Positions 48,494 through 56,422 of a stretch of DNA of 64,000 nucleotides are shown here, in pieces (the stretch's first letter is position 1; the number at the start of each line of letters is the position of its first letter). The stretch comes from Cellulomonas cellasea. GTDB lineage: Bacteria; Actinomycetota; Actinomycetes; Actinomycetales; Cellulomonadaceae. The stretch covers positions 1 to 64,000 of the forward strand of contig NZ_JAUDBQ010000011.1 of NCBI RefSeq assembly GCF_030372105.1. Direction: 5' to 3'. The position numbers and the translations under genes were made by a program. Below the pieces are notes generated by a model, which was given only the letters and a program-made list of their open reading frames with translations, was not told the origin of the DNA and did not search any database.

Positions 48494-48598
48494 ATGGTGC
48501 ATTCGTCCCTGTGTGTCCCGCAGCGCCGCCTTCGTGGCGACGCTGCGGCGTGCTGTCGGGCCCTGTGCTGTCTGGGCGTCTGCCCCCGGAGCGCGTGA
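48494..48598 (+). CDS. Cysteine-rich leader peptide of the sulfur operon
   Basis: A 34-codon open frame from ATG 48494 to TGA 48596. It holds six Cys (positions 7, 20, 21, 25, 26 and 30), including two Cys-Cys pairs, in a genome where Cys is rare. It ends 96 bases before the sulfite reductase start. Mycobacteria are known to carry cysteine-rich leader frames ahead of sulfur-assimilation genes, where ribosome progress reports cysteine supply; this fits the same logic. Translation of the frame is inferred, not shown. Confidence 0.7.
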   Translation: MVHSSLCVPQRRLRGDAAACCRALCCLGVCPRSA

Positions 48599-48602
48599 CT
48601 CG

Positions 48603-48660
48603 CTCGTCCCTGTTGTCGGGCGCGCGGCGCCCGCACCGCCACCCACGGGTGGCCGACGAG
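48603..48660 (+). promoter_or_regulatory. Stacked hairpins after the cysteine leader
   Basis: Between the leader stop and the sulfite reductase ribosome-binding site are CGGGCG/CGCCCG (48617-48622 with 48628-48633) and GCCACCC/GGGTGGC (48638-48644 with 48647-48653). CTCGTC (48603-48608) also pairs with GACGAG (48655-48660) across both. A ribosome stalled in the leader could choose between such folds. Folding energies were not computed. Confidence 0.45.
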
Positions 48661-48694
48661 CCTGCACGTCCTCGAACCCCGGAGGTGGCGCCAG

Positions 48695-50353
48695 ATGGCG
48701 CAGACACGGATCGCCCCACCGGCGACCAGAGACGAGGGCCAGTGGGCCTTCGGCTCGCATGAGCCCCAGAACGCCAACGAGCGGTTCAAGCAGGAGGACG
48801 ACGGGCTCAACGTCCGCCGCCGCATCGAGCAGGTGTACTCCCAGCAGGGCTTCGCCTCGATCTCCCCCGACGACCTGCGCGGGCGGATGCGCTGGTGGGG
48901 CCTGTACACCCAGCGCCGGCCGGGCATCGACGGCGGCCGCACCGCCACGTTGGAGCCGCATGAGCTCGACGACGAGTACTTCATGCTGCGGGTCCGCTGC
49001 GACGGCGGCGCGCTGACCACCGAGCAGCTTCGGACCATCGCGGAGATCTCCCTCGAGCACGCGCGCGGCACCGCGGACATCACCGACCGGCAGAACTTGC
49101 AGCTGCACTGGGTGCGCATCGAGGATGTGCCGGCCATCTGGCGCCGGCTGGAGGCTGTGGGGCTCAGCACCCAGGAGGCGTGCGGGGACACCCCCCGCGT
49201 GATCCTCGGCTCCCCCGTGGCGGGGGTGGCCGCCGACGAGATCATCGACGGCACCCCCGCGGTCGAGGCCGTGAGCGCCCGTTTCGTGGGGAACCCGGAG
49301 TTCTCCAACCTGCCGCGCAAGTTCAAGACGGCCATCAGCGGCTCCCCGCACCAGGACGTGGCCCACGAGATCAACGACGTGTCCTTCGTCGGCGTGCTGC
49401 ACCCCGAGCTCGGCCCCGGCTTCGACCTGTGGGTGGGCGGCGGGCTGTCCACGAACCCCCGGCTCGCGGTCCGCCTGGGCGCCTTCGTCACCCTGGAGCA
49501 GATCCCCGACGTGTGGGCGGGAGTCGCCGGGATCTTCCGGGACTACGGCTACCGCCGCCTGCGCTCGCGGGCGCGCCTGAAGTTCCTCGTCGCCGACTGG
49601 GGCCCCGAGGTGTTCCGCCAGGTGCTGGAGGGCGAGTACCTGGACTACACGCTGCCCGACGGCCCCGCCCCGCCTCCGCCGCCCTTCGCACGGCGCGACC
49701 ACGTGGGCGTGCACCCGCAGAACGACGGCCGGTTCTACGTCGGCGCCGCGCCGCTCGTCGGACGCACCCCCGGCGCCGTGCTCGCCGCCGTGGCCGACCT
49801 CGCCGAGTTGTGCGGGTCCACCCGGGTGCGGCTCACCGCCGAGCAGAAGATCGTCGTCCTCGACGTCGCCGCCGACCAGGTCGACCCGCTCGTCGAGGGC
49901 CTGGAGCGCCTCGGCCTCCTGGTGCGCGGGGCGTCCACGTTCCGGCGCGGCACCATGGCGTGCACCGGCATCGAGTTCTGCAAGCTCGCCATCGTCGAGA
50001 CGAAGGCCCGCGGCGCCGAGCTCGTCGCCAGCCTCGACGAGCGGCTGCCCACGTTCGACCATCCCCTGACCATCAACCTCAACGGCTGCCCGAACTCCTG
50101 CGCCCGCATCCAAGTCGCCGACATCGGCCTCAAGGGCGCGCTCGCGGGCGGCGAGGACGGGTACCAGGTGCACCTCGGGGGCGGGCTGGGGCTCACCAGC
50201 GGCATGGGCCGCACACTGCGCGGCCTGCGGGTGCCCGCCGAGGAGCTCGCCGACTACGTCGAGCGCGTGGCGCGGCGCTTCGACGCCCAACGCCACGAGG
50301 ACGAGCTCTTCGCGCAGTGGGCCCTGCGCGCCGACGACGAGGACCTGCGATGA
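48695..50353 (+). CDS. cysI: Assimilatory sulfite reductase (ferredoxin-type nitrite/sulfite reductase family)
   Basis: A 552-residue siroheme/4Fe-4S enzyme that reduces sulfite to sulfide. The cluster-siroheme Cys residues are Cys423, Cys429, Cys465 and Cys469 (TGIEFC and NGCPNSC). It has the tandem ferredoxin-like and siroheme domains of mycobacterial NirA/SirA. GGAGG at 48681-48685 precedes ATG 48695. It is the first large gene of the operon, and the siroheme synthase lies downstream. Its place ahead of cysH-D-N makes sulfite, not nitrite, the likely substrate. Confidence 0.95.
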   Translation: MAQTRIAPPATRDEGQWAFGSHEPQNANERFKQEDDGLNVRRRIEQVYSQQGFASISPDDLRGRMRWWGLYTQRRPGIDGGRTATLEPHELDDEYFMLRVRCDGGALTTEQLRTIAEISLEHARGTADITDRQNLQLHWVRIEDVPAIWRRLEAVGLSTQEACGDTPRVILGSPVAGVAADEIIDGTPAVEAVSARFVGNPEFSNLPRKFKTAISGSPHQDVAHEINDVSFVGVLHPELGPGFDLWVGGGLSTNPRLAVRLGAFVTLEQIPDVWAGVAGIFRDYGYRRLRSRARLKFLVADWGPEVFRQVLEGEYLDYTLPDGPAPPPPPFARRDHVGVHPQNDGRFYVGAAPLVGRTPGAVLAAVADLAELCGSTRVRLTAEQKIVVLDVAADQVDPLVEGLERLGLLVRGASTFRRGTMACTGIEFCKLAIVETKARGAELVASLDERLPTFDHPLTINLNGCPNSCARIQVADIGLKGALAGGEDGYQVHLGGGLGLTSGMGRTLRGLRVPAEELADYVERVARRFDAQRHEDELFAQWALRADDEDLR

Positions 50354-50514
50354 GCACCGGCCTGGACGCGGGCCAGCGGGCCGTGCCGTACTACTGCCCG
50401 TTCTGCGCCGGCGAGGACCTGCGCCCGGCCGGCGAGCGGCACGGCGAGTGGGAGTGCCGCACGTGCGCGCGCGTCTTCGCGGTGCGCTTCGTCGCCTTGG
50501 CGGTGGGCCGATGA
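50350..50514 (+). CDS. cysX: CysX-like small CxxC/CxxC protein
   Basis: A 54-residue protein with Cys16/Cys19 and Cys36/Cys39, a zinc-ribbon or rubredoxin-like arrangement. It matches in place and type the small CysX of Corynebacterium glutamicum (cysI-X-H-D-N order), thought to assist sulfite reductase, perhaps as electron carrier. ATG 50350 overlaps the cysI stop, and its own stop overlaps the cysH start, each by 4 bases. It is short enough to be missed by routine gene finding. Confidence 0.85.
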   Translation: MSTGLDAGQRAVPYYCPFCAGEDLRPAGERHGEWECRTCARVFAVRFVALAVGR

Positions 50515-51236
50515 GCGCCGCCACGCCACCCTCGGCAACGGGCGCGCCGGACACTGCCGCGCTGCGCGACACGGCCCTCACCGCGGGCGCAGAGCTCGAG
50601 GGCGCCCACCCCCTCGACGTGCTCGCCTGGGCGCATGCGGCCTTCGGCGCAGGGCTGGTCGTCGCCTCGTCGATGGCCGACGAGGTGCTGGTGCACCTCG
50701 CGTCGCGGGCCGCGCCCGGCGTGGACGTGCTGTTCATCGACACGGGCTACCACTTCGCCGAGACGATCGGCACCCGCGACGCGTTCGCGGCGACCGCGCC
50801 GATCACTGTGCGCACCGTCGTGCCGCGGCAGACCGTCGCCGAGCAGGACGCCGAGCACGGCGCCCGCCTGCACGAGCGACGACCCGACCTGTGCTGCGCC
50901 CTGCGCAAGGTGGAGCCGCTCGAGCGCGGACTGCTCCCCTACCGGGCGTGGGTGACGGGCATGCGCCGTGAGGACGCGCCGACCCGCACCGACATCCCGG
51001 TGGTCGGCTGGGACGAGCGCCGATCCAAGGTGAAGCTCAACCCGCTCGCGGCCTGGACGCAGGACGACGTCGACGCCTACGCCGCCGAGCACCAGGTGCT
51101 GCTCAACCCCCTGCGGCAGATCGGGTACACGTCCATCGGCTGCGCGCCGTGCACCAGGGCGGTGGCGCCCGGCGAGGACGCCCGCGCCGGGCGATGGTCA
51201 GGCCACGAGAAGACGGAATGCGGGTTGCACCTATGA
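50511..51236 (+). CDS. cysH: Adenylylsulfate (APS) reductase
   Basis: A 241-residue enzyme that reduces activated sulfate to sulfite. The 4Fe-4S Cys residues Cys128/Cys129 and Cys211/Cys214 mark it as APS-type rather than PAPS-type, and the catalytic Cys237 lies in ECGLH. The nucleotide loop has SSMADEVL. ATG 50511 overlaps the cysX stop. Because APS is used directly, no APS kinase is needed, and none is present in the window. Confidence 0.96.
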   Translation: MSAATPPSATGAPDTAALRDTALTAGAELEGAHPLDVLAWAHAAFGAGLVVASSMADEVLVHLASRAAPGVDVLFIDTGYHFAETIGTRDAFAATAPITVRTVVPRQTVAEQDAEHGARLHERRPDLCCALRKVEPLERGLLPYRAWVTGMRREDAPTRTDIPVVGWDERRSKVKLNPLAAWTQDDVDAYAAEHQVLLNPLRQIGYTSIGCAPCTRAVAPGEDARAGRWSGHEKTECGLHL

Positions 51237-52186
51237 CGTCCACGACATCCATCCCGACGGCCCCGGCGCCCCCGGCTGCGGCGAGGGCCCCACACGCCCT
51301 GAGCCAGCTCGACGTGCTCGAGTCCGAGGCCGTGCACATCTTCCGCGAGGTCGCCGGCGAGCTCGAGCGCCCCGTGCTGCTGTTCAGCGGCGGCAAGGAC
51401 TCCATCGTCATGCTGCACCTGGCCCGGAAGGCGTTCTGGCCGGCGCCCGTGCCCTTCCCCGTCATGCACGTCGACACCGGCCACAACTTCCCCGAGGTCA
51501 TCGCCTACCGCGACGACACCGTCGCCCAGCACCGCCTGCGGCTGGTCGTCGCGAGCGTGCAGGAGGCGATCGACTCCAGCCGGGTGCGCGAGCTGCCCGG
51601 CGGGTCCCGCAACCCCCTGCAGACCGTCCCGCTGCTCGACGCCATCACCACCCACCGCTTCGACGCGGTGTTCGGCGGCGGCCGGCGCGACGAGGAGAAG
51701 GCCCGCGCCAAGGAGCGCGTGTTCAGCCTGCGCGACGCGCTCGGCCAATGGGACCCGCGCCGCCAGCGACCCGAGCTCTGGGACCTGTACAACGGCCGCC
51801 ACAGCCCCGGCGAGCACGTGCGCGTGTTCCCGCTGTCGAACTGGACCGAGCTCGACGTGTGGCGGTACATCGAGCGCGAGCAGATCGAGCTGCCGTCCAT
51901 CTACTACGCGCATGAGCGCGACGTGTTCGCCCGGGACGGCATGTGGCTCACCGCCGGCGACTGGGGCGGCCCGCTCCCCCACGAGCCCGTGGAGCGCCGC
52001 ACCATCCGCTACCGCACCGTCGGCGACATGAGCTGCACCGGCGCCGTCGACTCCACGGCCCGGACCGTCGCGGACGTGATCGTCGAGGTGGCCGCCAGCC
52101 GGCTCACCGAGCGCGGCGCCACCCGGGCCGACGACCGCGCCTCGGAGGCCGCCATGGAGGACCGCAAACGCGAGGGGTATTTCTGA
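51233..52186 (+). CDS. cysD: Sulfate adenylyltransferase small subunit
   Basis: A 317-residue PP-loop ATP sulfurylase subunit that, with CysN, makes APS from sulfate and ATP. The SGGKDS loop is at 52-57, and the family signatures FGGGRRDEEKARAKERVFS and DMSCTGAVDS are intact. ATG 51233 overlaps the cysH stop by 4 bases. It is somewhat longer than E. coli CysD at the N-terminus, where about 20 residues are Ala/Pro-rich. Confidence 0.97.
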   Translation: MTSTTSIPTAPAPPAAARAPHALSQLDVLESEAVHIFREVAGELERPVLLFSGGKDSIVMLHLARKAFWPAPVPFPVMHVDTGHNFPEVIAYRDDTVAQHRLRLVVASVQEAIDSSRVRELPGGSRNPLQTVPLLDAITTHRFDAVFGGGRRDEEKARAKERVFSLRDALGQWDPRRQRPELWDLYNGRHSPGEHVRVFPLSNWTELDVWRYIEREQIELPSIYYAHERDVFARDGMWLTAGDWGGPLPHEPVERRTIRYRTVGDMSCTGAVDSTARTVADVIVEVAASRLTERGATRADDRASEAAMEDRKREGYF

Positions 52187-53544
52187 TGGGCACGCAGACC
52201 ACCACCCAGCACGCCCCCAGCCTCCCGGCCCCGCCCGGCGGGCATCGGGAGCGCGACCTGCTGCGCCTGGCCACCGCCGGCTCGGTGGACGACGGCAAGA
52301 GCACCCTCATCGGGCGGCTGCTCTACGACACCAAGTCGGTGCTCGCCGACCAGCTCGCCGCCGTCGAGCGGGCCAGCCACGCCCGCGGCGGGGAGGCCGT
52401 CGACCTGGCGCTCCTCACCGACGGCCTGCGCGCCGAGCGCGAGCAGGGCATCACCATCGACGTCGCCTACCGGTACTTCTCGACCGCCACCCGCGCGTTC
52501 GTGCTCGCCGACACCCCCGGGCACGTGCAGTACACGCGCAACATGGTCACCGGCGCCTCGACCGCCGAGCTCGCCGTCGTCCTCGTCGACGCGCGCCGCG
52601 GCGTGCTCGAGCAGACCCGGCGGCACGCCGCGATCGCGGCGCTGCTGCGCGTGCCGCACCTCGTCCTGGCCGTCAACAAGATGGACCTGGTCGACTACGC
52701 GGAAGACGCCTTCACGGCGATCGCCGACGAGTTCGCCGCCTACGCCGCGCGGCTGGGCGTCACCGGAGTGCGGGCCATCCCAGTCTCGGCGCTCGCGGGC
52801 GACAACGTCGTCGAGCGCTCGGCCCGGATGCCGTGGCACACCGGCCCCACTCTGCTCGAGCACCTGGAGCAGGTCCCCGTGCTGCGCGACGCGGCCGCCG
52901 AGCCGCTGCGCTTCCCTGTGCAGTACGTCATCCGGCCGCGCACCCCGGAGCACCCCGACTACCGCGGCTACGCGGGCCGCATCAGCGCGGGCGCGGTGGC
53001 CGTCGGCGACGAGGTCGTCACGGCGCCGGGGGGCGGGCGCAGCCGGGTGGCGGGCATCGACACGTTCGATGGCCCACTGGACGTGGCCCACGCCCCGCAG
53101 TCCGTGACGCTGCTGCTCGAGGACGACCTCGACGTGGCGCGCGGTGACGTGCTGGTGGCCGCGGACGCGCCGACGACAGTGGGCACGGACCTGCGCGGGA
53201 CGGTGTGCTGGCTCGCGCAGCAGCCGGGCGTGGCTGGCACGCGGGTGCTGGTCCGCACCGGGACGCGCACGGTGCGCGGCGTGCTGCAGGAGGTCGGCGC
53301 GCGCTTCGACGTCGACACTCTCGAGTTGGAGCCCTCGTCGGGCTCGCTAACCCTCAACGCGATCGGGACCGTGCGGGTGCTCCTCGCCGAGCCGGTGCTG
53401 CTCGACGACTTCGCCGAGCACCGCCGCACCGGCACGTTCCTGCTGGTCGACCCGCTGGACGGGGCCACGCTCGCGGCGGGGATGGTGGGCCGCTCGCCCT
53501 TGGCGGACGCCGTCGAGCTGTCGGGGCGATGTCGGGAGCAGTGA
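52186..53544 (+). CDS. cysN: Sulfate adenylyltransferase large subunit (GTPase)
   Basis: A 452-residue GTPase that drives APS synthesis with CysD. The P-loop GSVDDGKST is at 32-40, DTPGH and NKMD follow, and two beta-barrel domains complete the protein. It has no fused APS kinase (the CysNC form is longer), which agrees with an APS-type CysH. ATG 52186 shares one base with the cysD stop (TGATG). A 36-base gap separates it from the transporter genes. Confidence 0.97.
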   Translation: MGTQTTTQHAPSLPAPPGGHRERDLLRLATAGSVDDGKSTLIGRLLYDTKSVLADQLAAVERASHARGGEAVDLALLTDGLRAEREQGITIDVAYRYFSTATRAFVLADTPGHVQYTRNMVTGASTAELAVVLVDARRGVLEQTRRHAAIAALLRVPHLVLAVNKMDLVDYAEDAFTAIADEFAAYAARLGVTGVRAIPVSALAGDNVVERSARMPWHTGPTLLEHLEQVPVLRDAAAEPLRFPVQYVIRPRTPEHPDYRGYAGRISAGAVAVGDEVVTAPGGGRSRVAGIDTFDGPLDVAHAPQSVTLLLEDDLDVARGDVLVAADAPTTVGTDLRGTVCWLAQQPGVAGTRVLVRTGTRTVRGVLQEVGARFDVDTLELEPSSGSLTLNAIGTVRVLLAEPVLLDDFAEHRRTGTFLLVDPLDGATLAAGMVGRSPLADAVELSGRCREQ

Positions 53545-53580
53545 CCTGCTCCCACATCCATGCCCTCGAGAGGACCTGAC

Positions 53581-54705
53581 ATGCCCACGACCCCGCACGC
53601 CCGCACCCGAGCCCTCCGCCCCAGAGCCCGCCGCACCGCGCTCTCCGCAGTCCTGATCGCCTCGGCCGCCGCGCTGGCCGGCGCCTGCGCGGCACTCGAC
53701 ACCCCAGCCGACCAGGGCGCCGAGGCCGCCGCCACGAGCGGTGAGGCCACCGAGCTGCGCCTGGGCTACTTCGCGAACATCACCCACGCGATCCCCCTGA
53801 TCGGGGTGGCCGACGGGACGTACGCCGAGGCGCTGGGCGACACCACGCTCACCACCGAGATCTTCAACGCCGGCCCGGCGGCGGTGGAGGCCCTGTTCGC
53901 CGATGGGCTGGACGCGACGTACATCGGCCCGAACCCGGCCATCAACGCGTTCGCCAAATCTGACGGGGAGGCGGTGCGGATCATCGCCGGCGCGACCTCC
54001 GGCGGCGCCCAACTGGTGGTGCGGGAGGGCATCGACTCCGTCGAGGACCTGCGCGGCGCGACGCTCGCCACTCCGCAGGTCGGCAACACCCAGGATGTGG
54101 CGCTGCGCGCCTGGCTGCTGGAGAACGGCCTGCGGACGTCGGTGACGGGCGGCGAGAACGACGTGCTGATCGCCCCGCAGGAGAACGCCCAGACGCTCGA
54201 CCTGTTCAAGCAGGGCTCACTCGACGGCGCCTGGATTCCGGAGCCCTGGGCGTCGCGCCTGGTGGTCGAGGGCGGGGCGAAGGTGCTGCTCGACGAGAAG
54301 GAGCTGTGGCCGGACGGCGACTTCGTCACCACGCACCTCATCGTGCGCACCGAGTTCCTGGAGCAGCACCCCGAGACGGTCGCCAAGCTGCTCGAGGCGC
54401 ATGTGTCCACCGGCGAGTGGATCGCCGAGCACGACCAGGAGGCGGCGCAGGCGGCCAACACCGCCATCGAGTCGCTCACCAGCAAGAAGCTCGGCGACGA
54501 CGTGCTGCTGCGCGCCTGGTCGAACCTGCGCCCCACGAACGACCCGGTGGCGGGGTCCCTGCAGACGTCGGCCGACCATGCGGCCGAGGTCGGTGTCTCG
54601 GACAAGGTCGACCTGAAGGGCATCTACGTCCTCGGCCCGCTCAACGCGATCCTCGCCGAGCGCGGGCAGGAGCCCGTCTCGGCCGCGGGGCTCGGGACGG
54701 AATGA
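53581..54705 (+). CDS. ABC transporter substrate-binding lipoprotein, sulfonate type
   Basis: A 374-residue lipid-anchored receptor of the SsuA/TauA/NMT1-like family. The lipobox is LAGAC (Cys36). The binding domain has LRLGYFANITHAIPLIG and TYIGPNPAINAFAKSDG. ATG 53581 has a GAGAGGA run upstream. It lies in the sulfur operon, so the ligand is probably an organosulfonate or sulfate ester. The family also takes up other anions, and no desulfonating monooxygenase is in the window, so sulfate itself is possible. Confidence 0.9.
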   Translation: MPTTPHARTRALRPRARRTALSAVLIASAAALAGACAALDTPADQGAEAAATSGEATELRLGYFANITHAIPLIGVADGTYAEALGDTTLTTEIFNAGPAAVEALFADGLDATYIGPNPAINAFAKSDGEAVRIIAGATSGGAQLVVREGIDSVEDLRGATLATPQVGNTQDVALRAWLLENGLRTSVTGGENDVLIAPQENAQTLDLFKQGSLDGAWIPEPWASRLVVEGGAKVLLDEKELWPDGDFVTTHLIVRTEFLEQHPETVAKLLEAHVSTGEWIAEHDQEAAQAANTAIESLTSKKLGDDVLLRAWSNLRPTNDPVAGSLQTSADHAAEVGVSDKVDLKGIYVLGPLNAILAERGQEPVSAAGLGTE

Positions 54706-55508
54706 GCGTGCGCGAGGTCCAGGCGCCCACCCTCGCCCCGGCGCGTCCTGCGCCGGGGCGCCCGGCCCGGCCCCCGGTGCGGCTCACCCAGGTGAGCCAC
54801 CACTTCGGCGACACCACGCGGCCACCGGTGCTCGACCGCATCGACCTGGTCGTGGAGCCCGGCGAGTTCGTGTGCCTGCTCGGGGCGTCCGGCTGCGGGA
54901 AGTCCACCCTGCTCTCCCTCATCGCGGGGCTCGACTCCCCCACCGGGGGGACGGTGGAGGTGGGCGCCCGCCGCCCGGCGCTGATGTTCCAGGAGCCCGC
55001 GCTCTACCCGTGGCTCAGCGCCGGGCGGAACATCGAGCTCGCCCTGCGGCTGCGGGGCGTGCCACGCGCCGCGCGCCGCGCGGAGGCCGAGCGGCTACTG
55101 AGCCTCGTGCACCTGGACGGGGCCCACGCCCGGCGGGTGCACGAGCTGTCCGGGGGCATGCGCCAACGCGTGGCCCTCGCCCGCGCCCTGGCGCAGGAGG
55201 GCGAGGTGCTGCTCATGGACGAGCCCTTCGCCGCCCTCGACGCCATCACCCGCGACGTCATGCACTCCGAGCTCACCCGGATCTGGCAGGAGACGGGCCG
55301 GTCGGTCGTGTTCGTCACCCACAACGTGCGCGAGGCCGTGCGGCTCGGGCAGCGGGTCGTGCTGCTGTCCTCGCGTCCCGGCCGGATCGTGCGGGAGTGG
55401 ACGGTGCCGATCCCGCAGCCGCGCCGCATCGAGGACCACGCCGTGGCCGAGCTCTCCGTGGAGATCACGGACCACCTGCGAGCGGAGATCGCCAGCCATG
55501 CCCGCTGA
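54702..55508 (+). CDS. ABC transporter ATPase, sulfonate type
   Basis: A 268-residue SsuB/TauB-like ATPase. Walker A GASGCGKST, the Q-loop MFQEPALYPW, signature [16 protein letters not shown] and Walker B LLMDEPFAALD are intact. It begins with a Pro/Arg-rich 30-residue extension. ATG 54702 overlaps the receptor stop by 4 bases, and the permease start lies 11 bases inside its 3' end. Confidence 0.94.
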   Translation: MSVREVQAPTLAPARPAPGRPARPPVRLTQVSHHFGDTTRPPVLDRIDLVVEPGEFVCLLGASGCGKSTLLSLIAGLDSPTGGTVEVGARRPALMFQEPALYPWLSAGRNIELALRLRGVPRAARRAEAERLLSLVHLDGAHARRVHELSGGMRQRVALARALAQEGEVLLMDEPFAALDAITRDVMHSELTRIWQETGRSVVFVTHNVREAVRLGQRVVLLSSRPGRIVREWTVPIPQPRRIEDHAVAELSVEITDHLRAEIASHAR

Positions 55509-56418
55509 CCCGTCCACCTCCACCACTACGCCGCCGGCGCCGGGCTCGCCGGCCACCGTCGCGCGCGATCTCGAAGCGGGTCTCGACGCCCTGGAGACAG
55601 CCGTCGAGGCCACTCGCACGCCGTGGTGGGCCGCCGCCTGGCGCGCCTTCTGGCCCACCGCCGCGGCCCTCCTCGTCCTGCTCGGCGCCTGGCAGGTCCT
55701 CGCGGCGTCCGGGATCAAGCCCTCCTACGCGCTGCCACGACCCCTCGACGTGTGGCACACCCTCGTCGAGGCGACCCAGGACGGGTCCGCGATCCGGGCG
55801 GCCAGCCTGAGCGTGCAGCGCGGCGGCCTCGGCTTCCTGGCGTCGGTGGTCGTCGGGGTCGCCCTCGGCACCGCGATGGCCACCCTGCCGTTGCTGCGCC
55901 GCGCTCTCGGCCCCCTCATCACCGGCCTGCAGTCGCTGCCGTCCATCGCGTGGGTGCCGGCCGCGATCATCTGGTTCCAGCTCAGCAACGCCGCCATCTT
56001 CACGGTGGTGCTGCTGGGCGCCGTGCCCTCCATCGTGAACGGCCTGCTCGCGGGGGTCGACCAGGTGCCGCCGCTGTACCTGCGCGTGGGCCGGGTGCTG
56101 GGCGCCAGCGGGTGGAGCCGCATCCGCCACGTCCTGCTCCCCGCCGCGCTGCCGGGCTTCCTGGGCGGCCTCAAGCAGGGCTGGGCGTTCGCGTGGCGCT
56201 CCCTCATGGCCGCCGAGCTCATCACCAACACCCCGCGCCTGGGCGCCGGGCTCGGCCAGCTCCTGAACCTGGGCCGCGACACCAGTGACATGTCACTGGT
56301 CATCGCTGCCATCCTGTTGATCTTCGCGGTGGGCATCCTCATCGAGCTCGCCGTGTTCACCCCGCTGGAGCGTCGCATCCTGCACGCCCGCGGCCTGACC
56401 GGTCTGAGCGGAGGCTGA
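55498..56418 (+). CDS. ABC transporter permease, sulfonate type
   Basis: A 306-residue inner-membrane permease with about six transmembrane helices. The coupling loop with GRVLGASGWSRIRHVLLPAALP and the AWRSLMAAELI segment are typical of SsuC/TauC. The N-terminal 50 residues are polar. ATG 55498 overlaps the ATPase by 11 bases. It completes the receptor-ATPase-permease set inside the sulfur operon. Confidence 0.94.
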   Translation: MPADPSTSTTTPPAPGSPATVARDLEAGLDALETAVEATRTPWWAAAWRAFWPTAAALLVLLGAWQVLAASGIKPSYALPRPLDVWHTLVEATQDGSAIRAASLSVQRGGLGFLASVVVGVALGTAMATLPLLRRALGPLITGLQSLPSIAWVPAAIIWFQLSNAAIFTVVLLGAVPSIVNGLLAGVDQVPPLYLRVGRVLGASGWSRIRHVLLPAALPGFLGGLKQGWAFAWRSLMAAELITNTPRLGAGLGQLLNLGRDTSDMSLVIAAILLIFAVGILIELAVFTPLERRILHARGLTGLSGG

Positions 56419-56422
56419 TCCG

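Noticed and set aside
49961-50101. Nitrite rather than sulfite reductase
   Set aside because: The fold is shared by both enzymes, but the gene heads a cysX-H-D-N operon with no nitrate or nitrite gene nearby, so sulfite is the more likely substrate.
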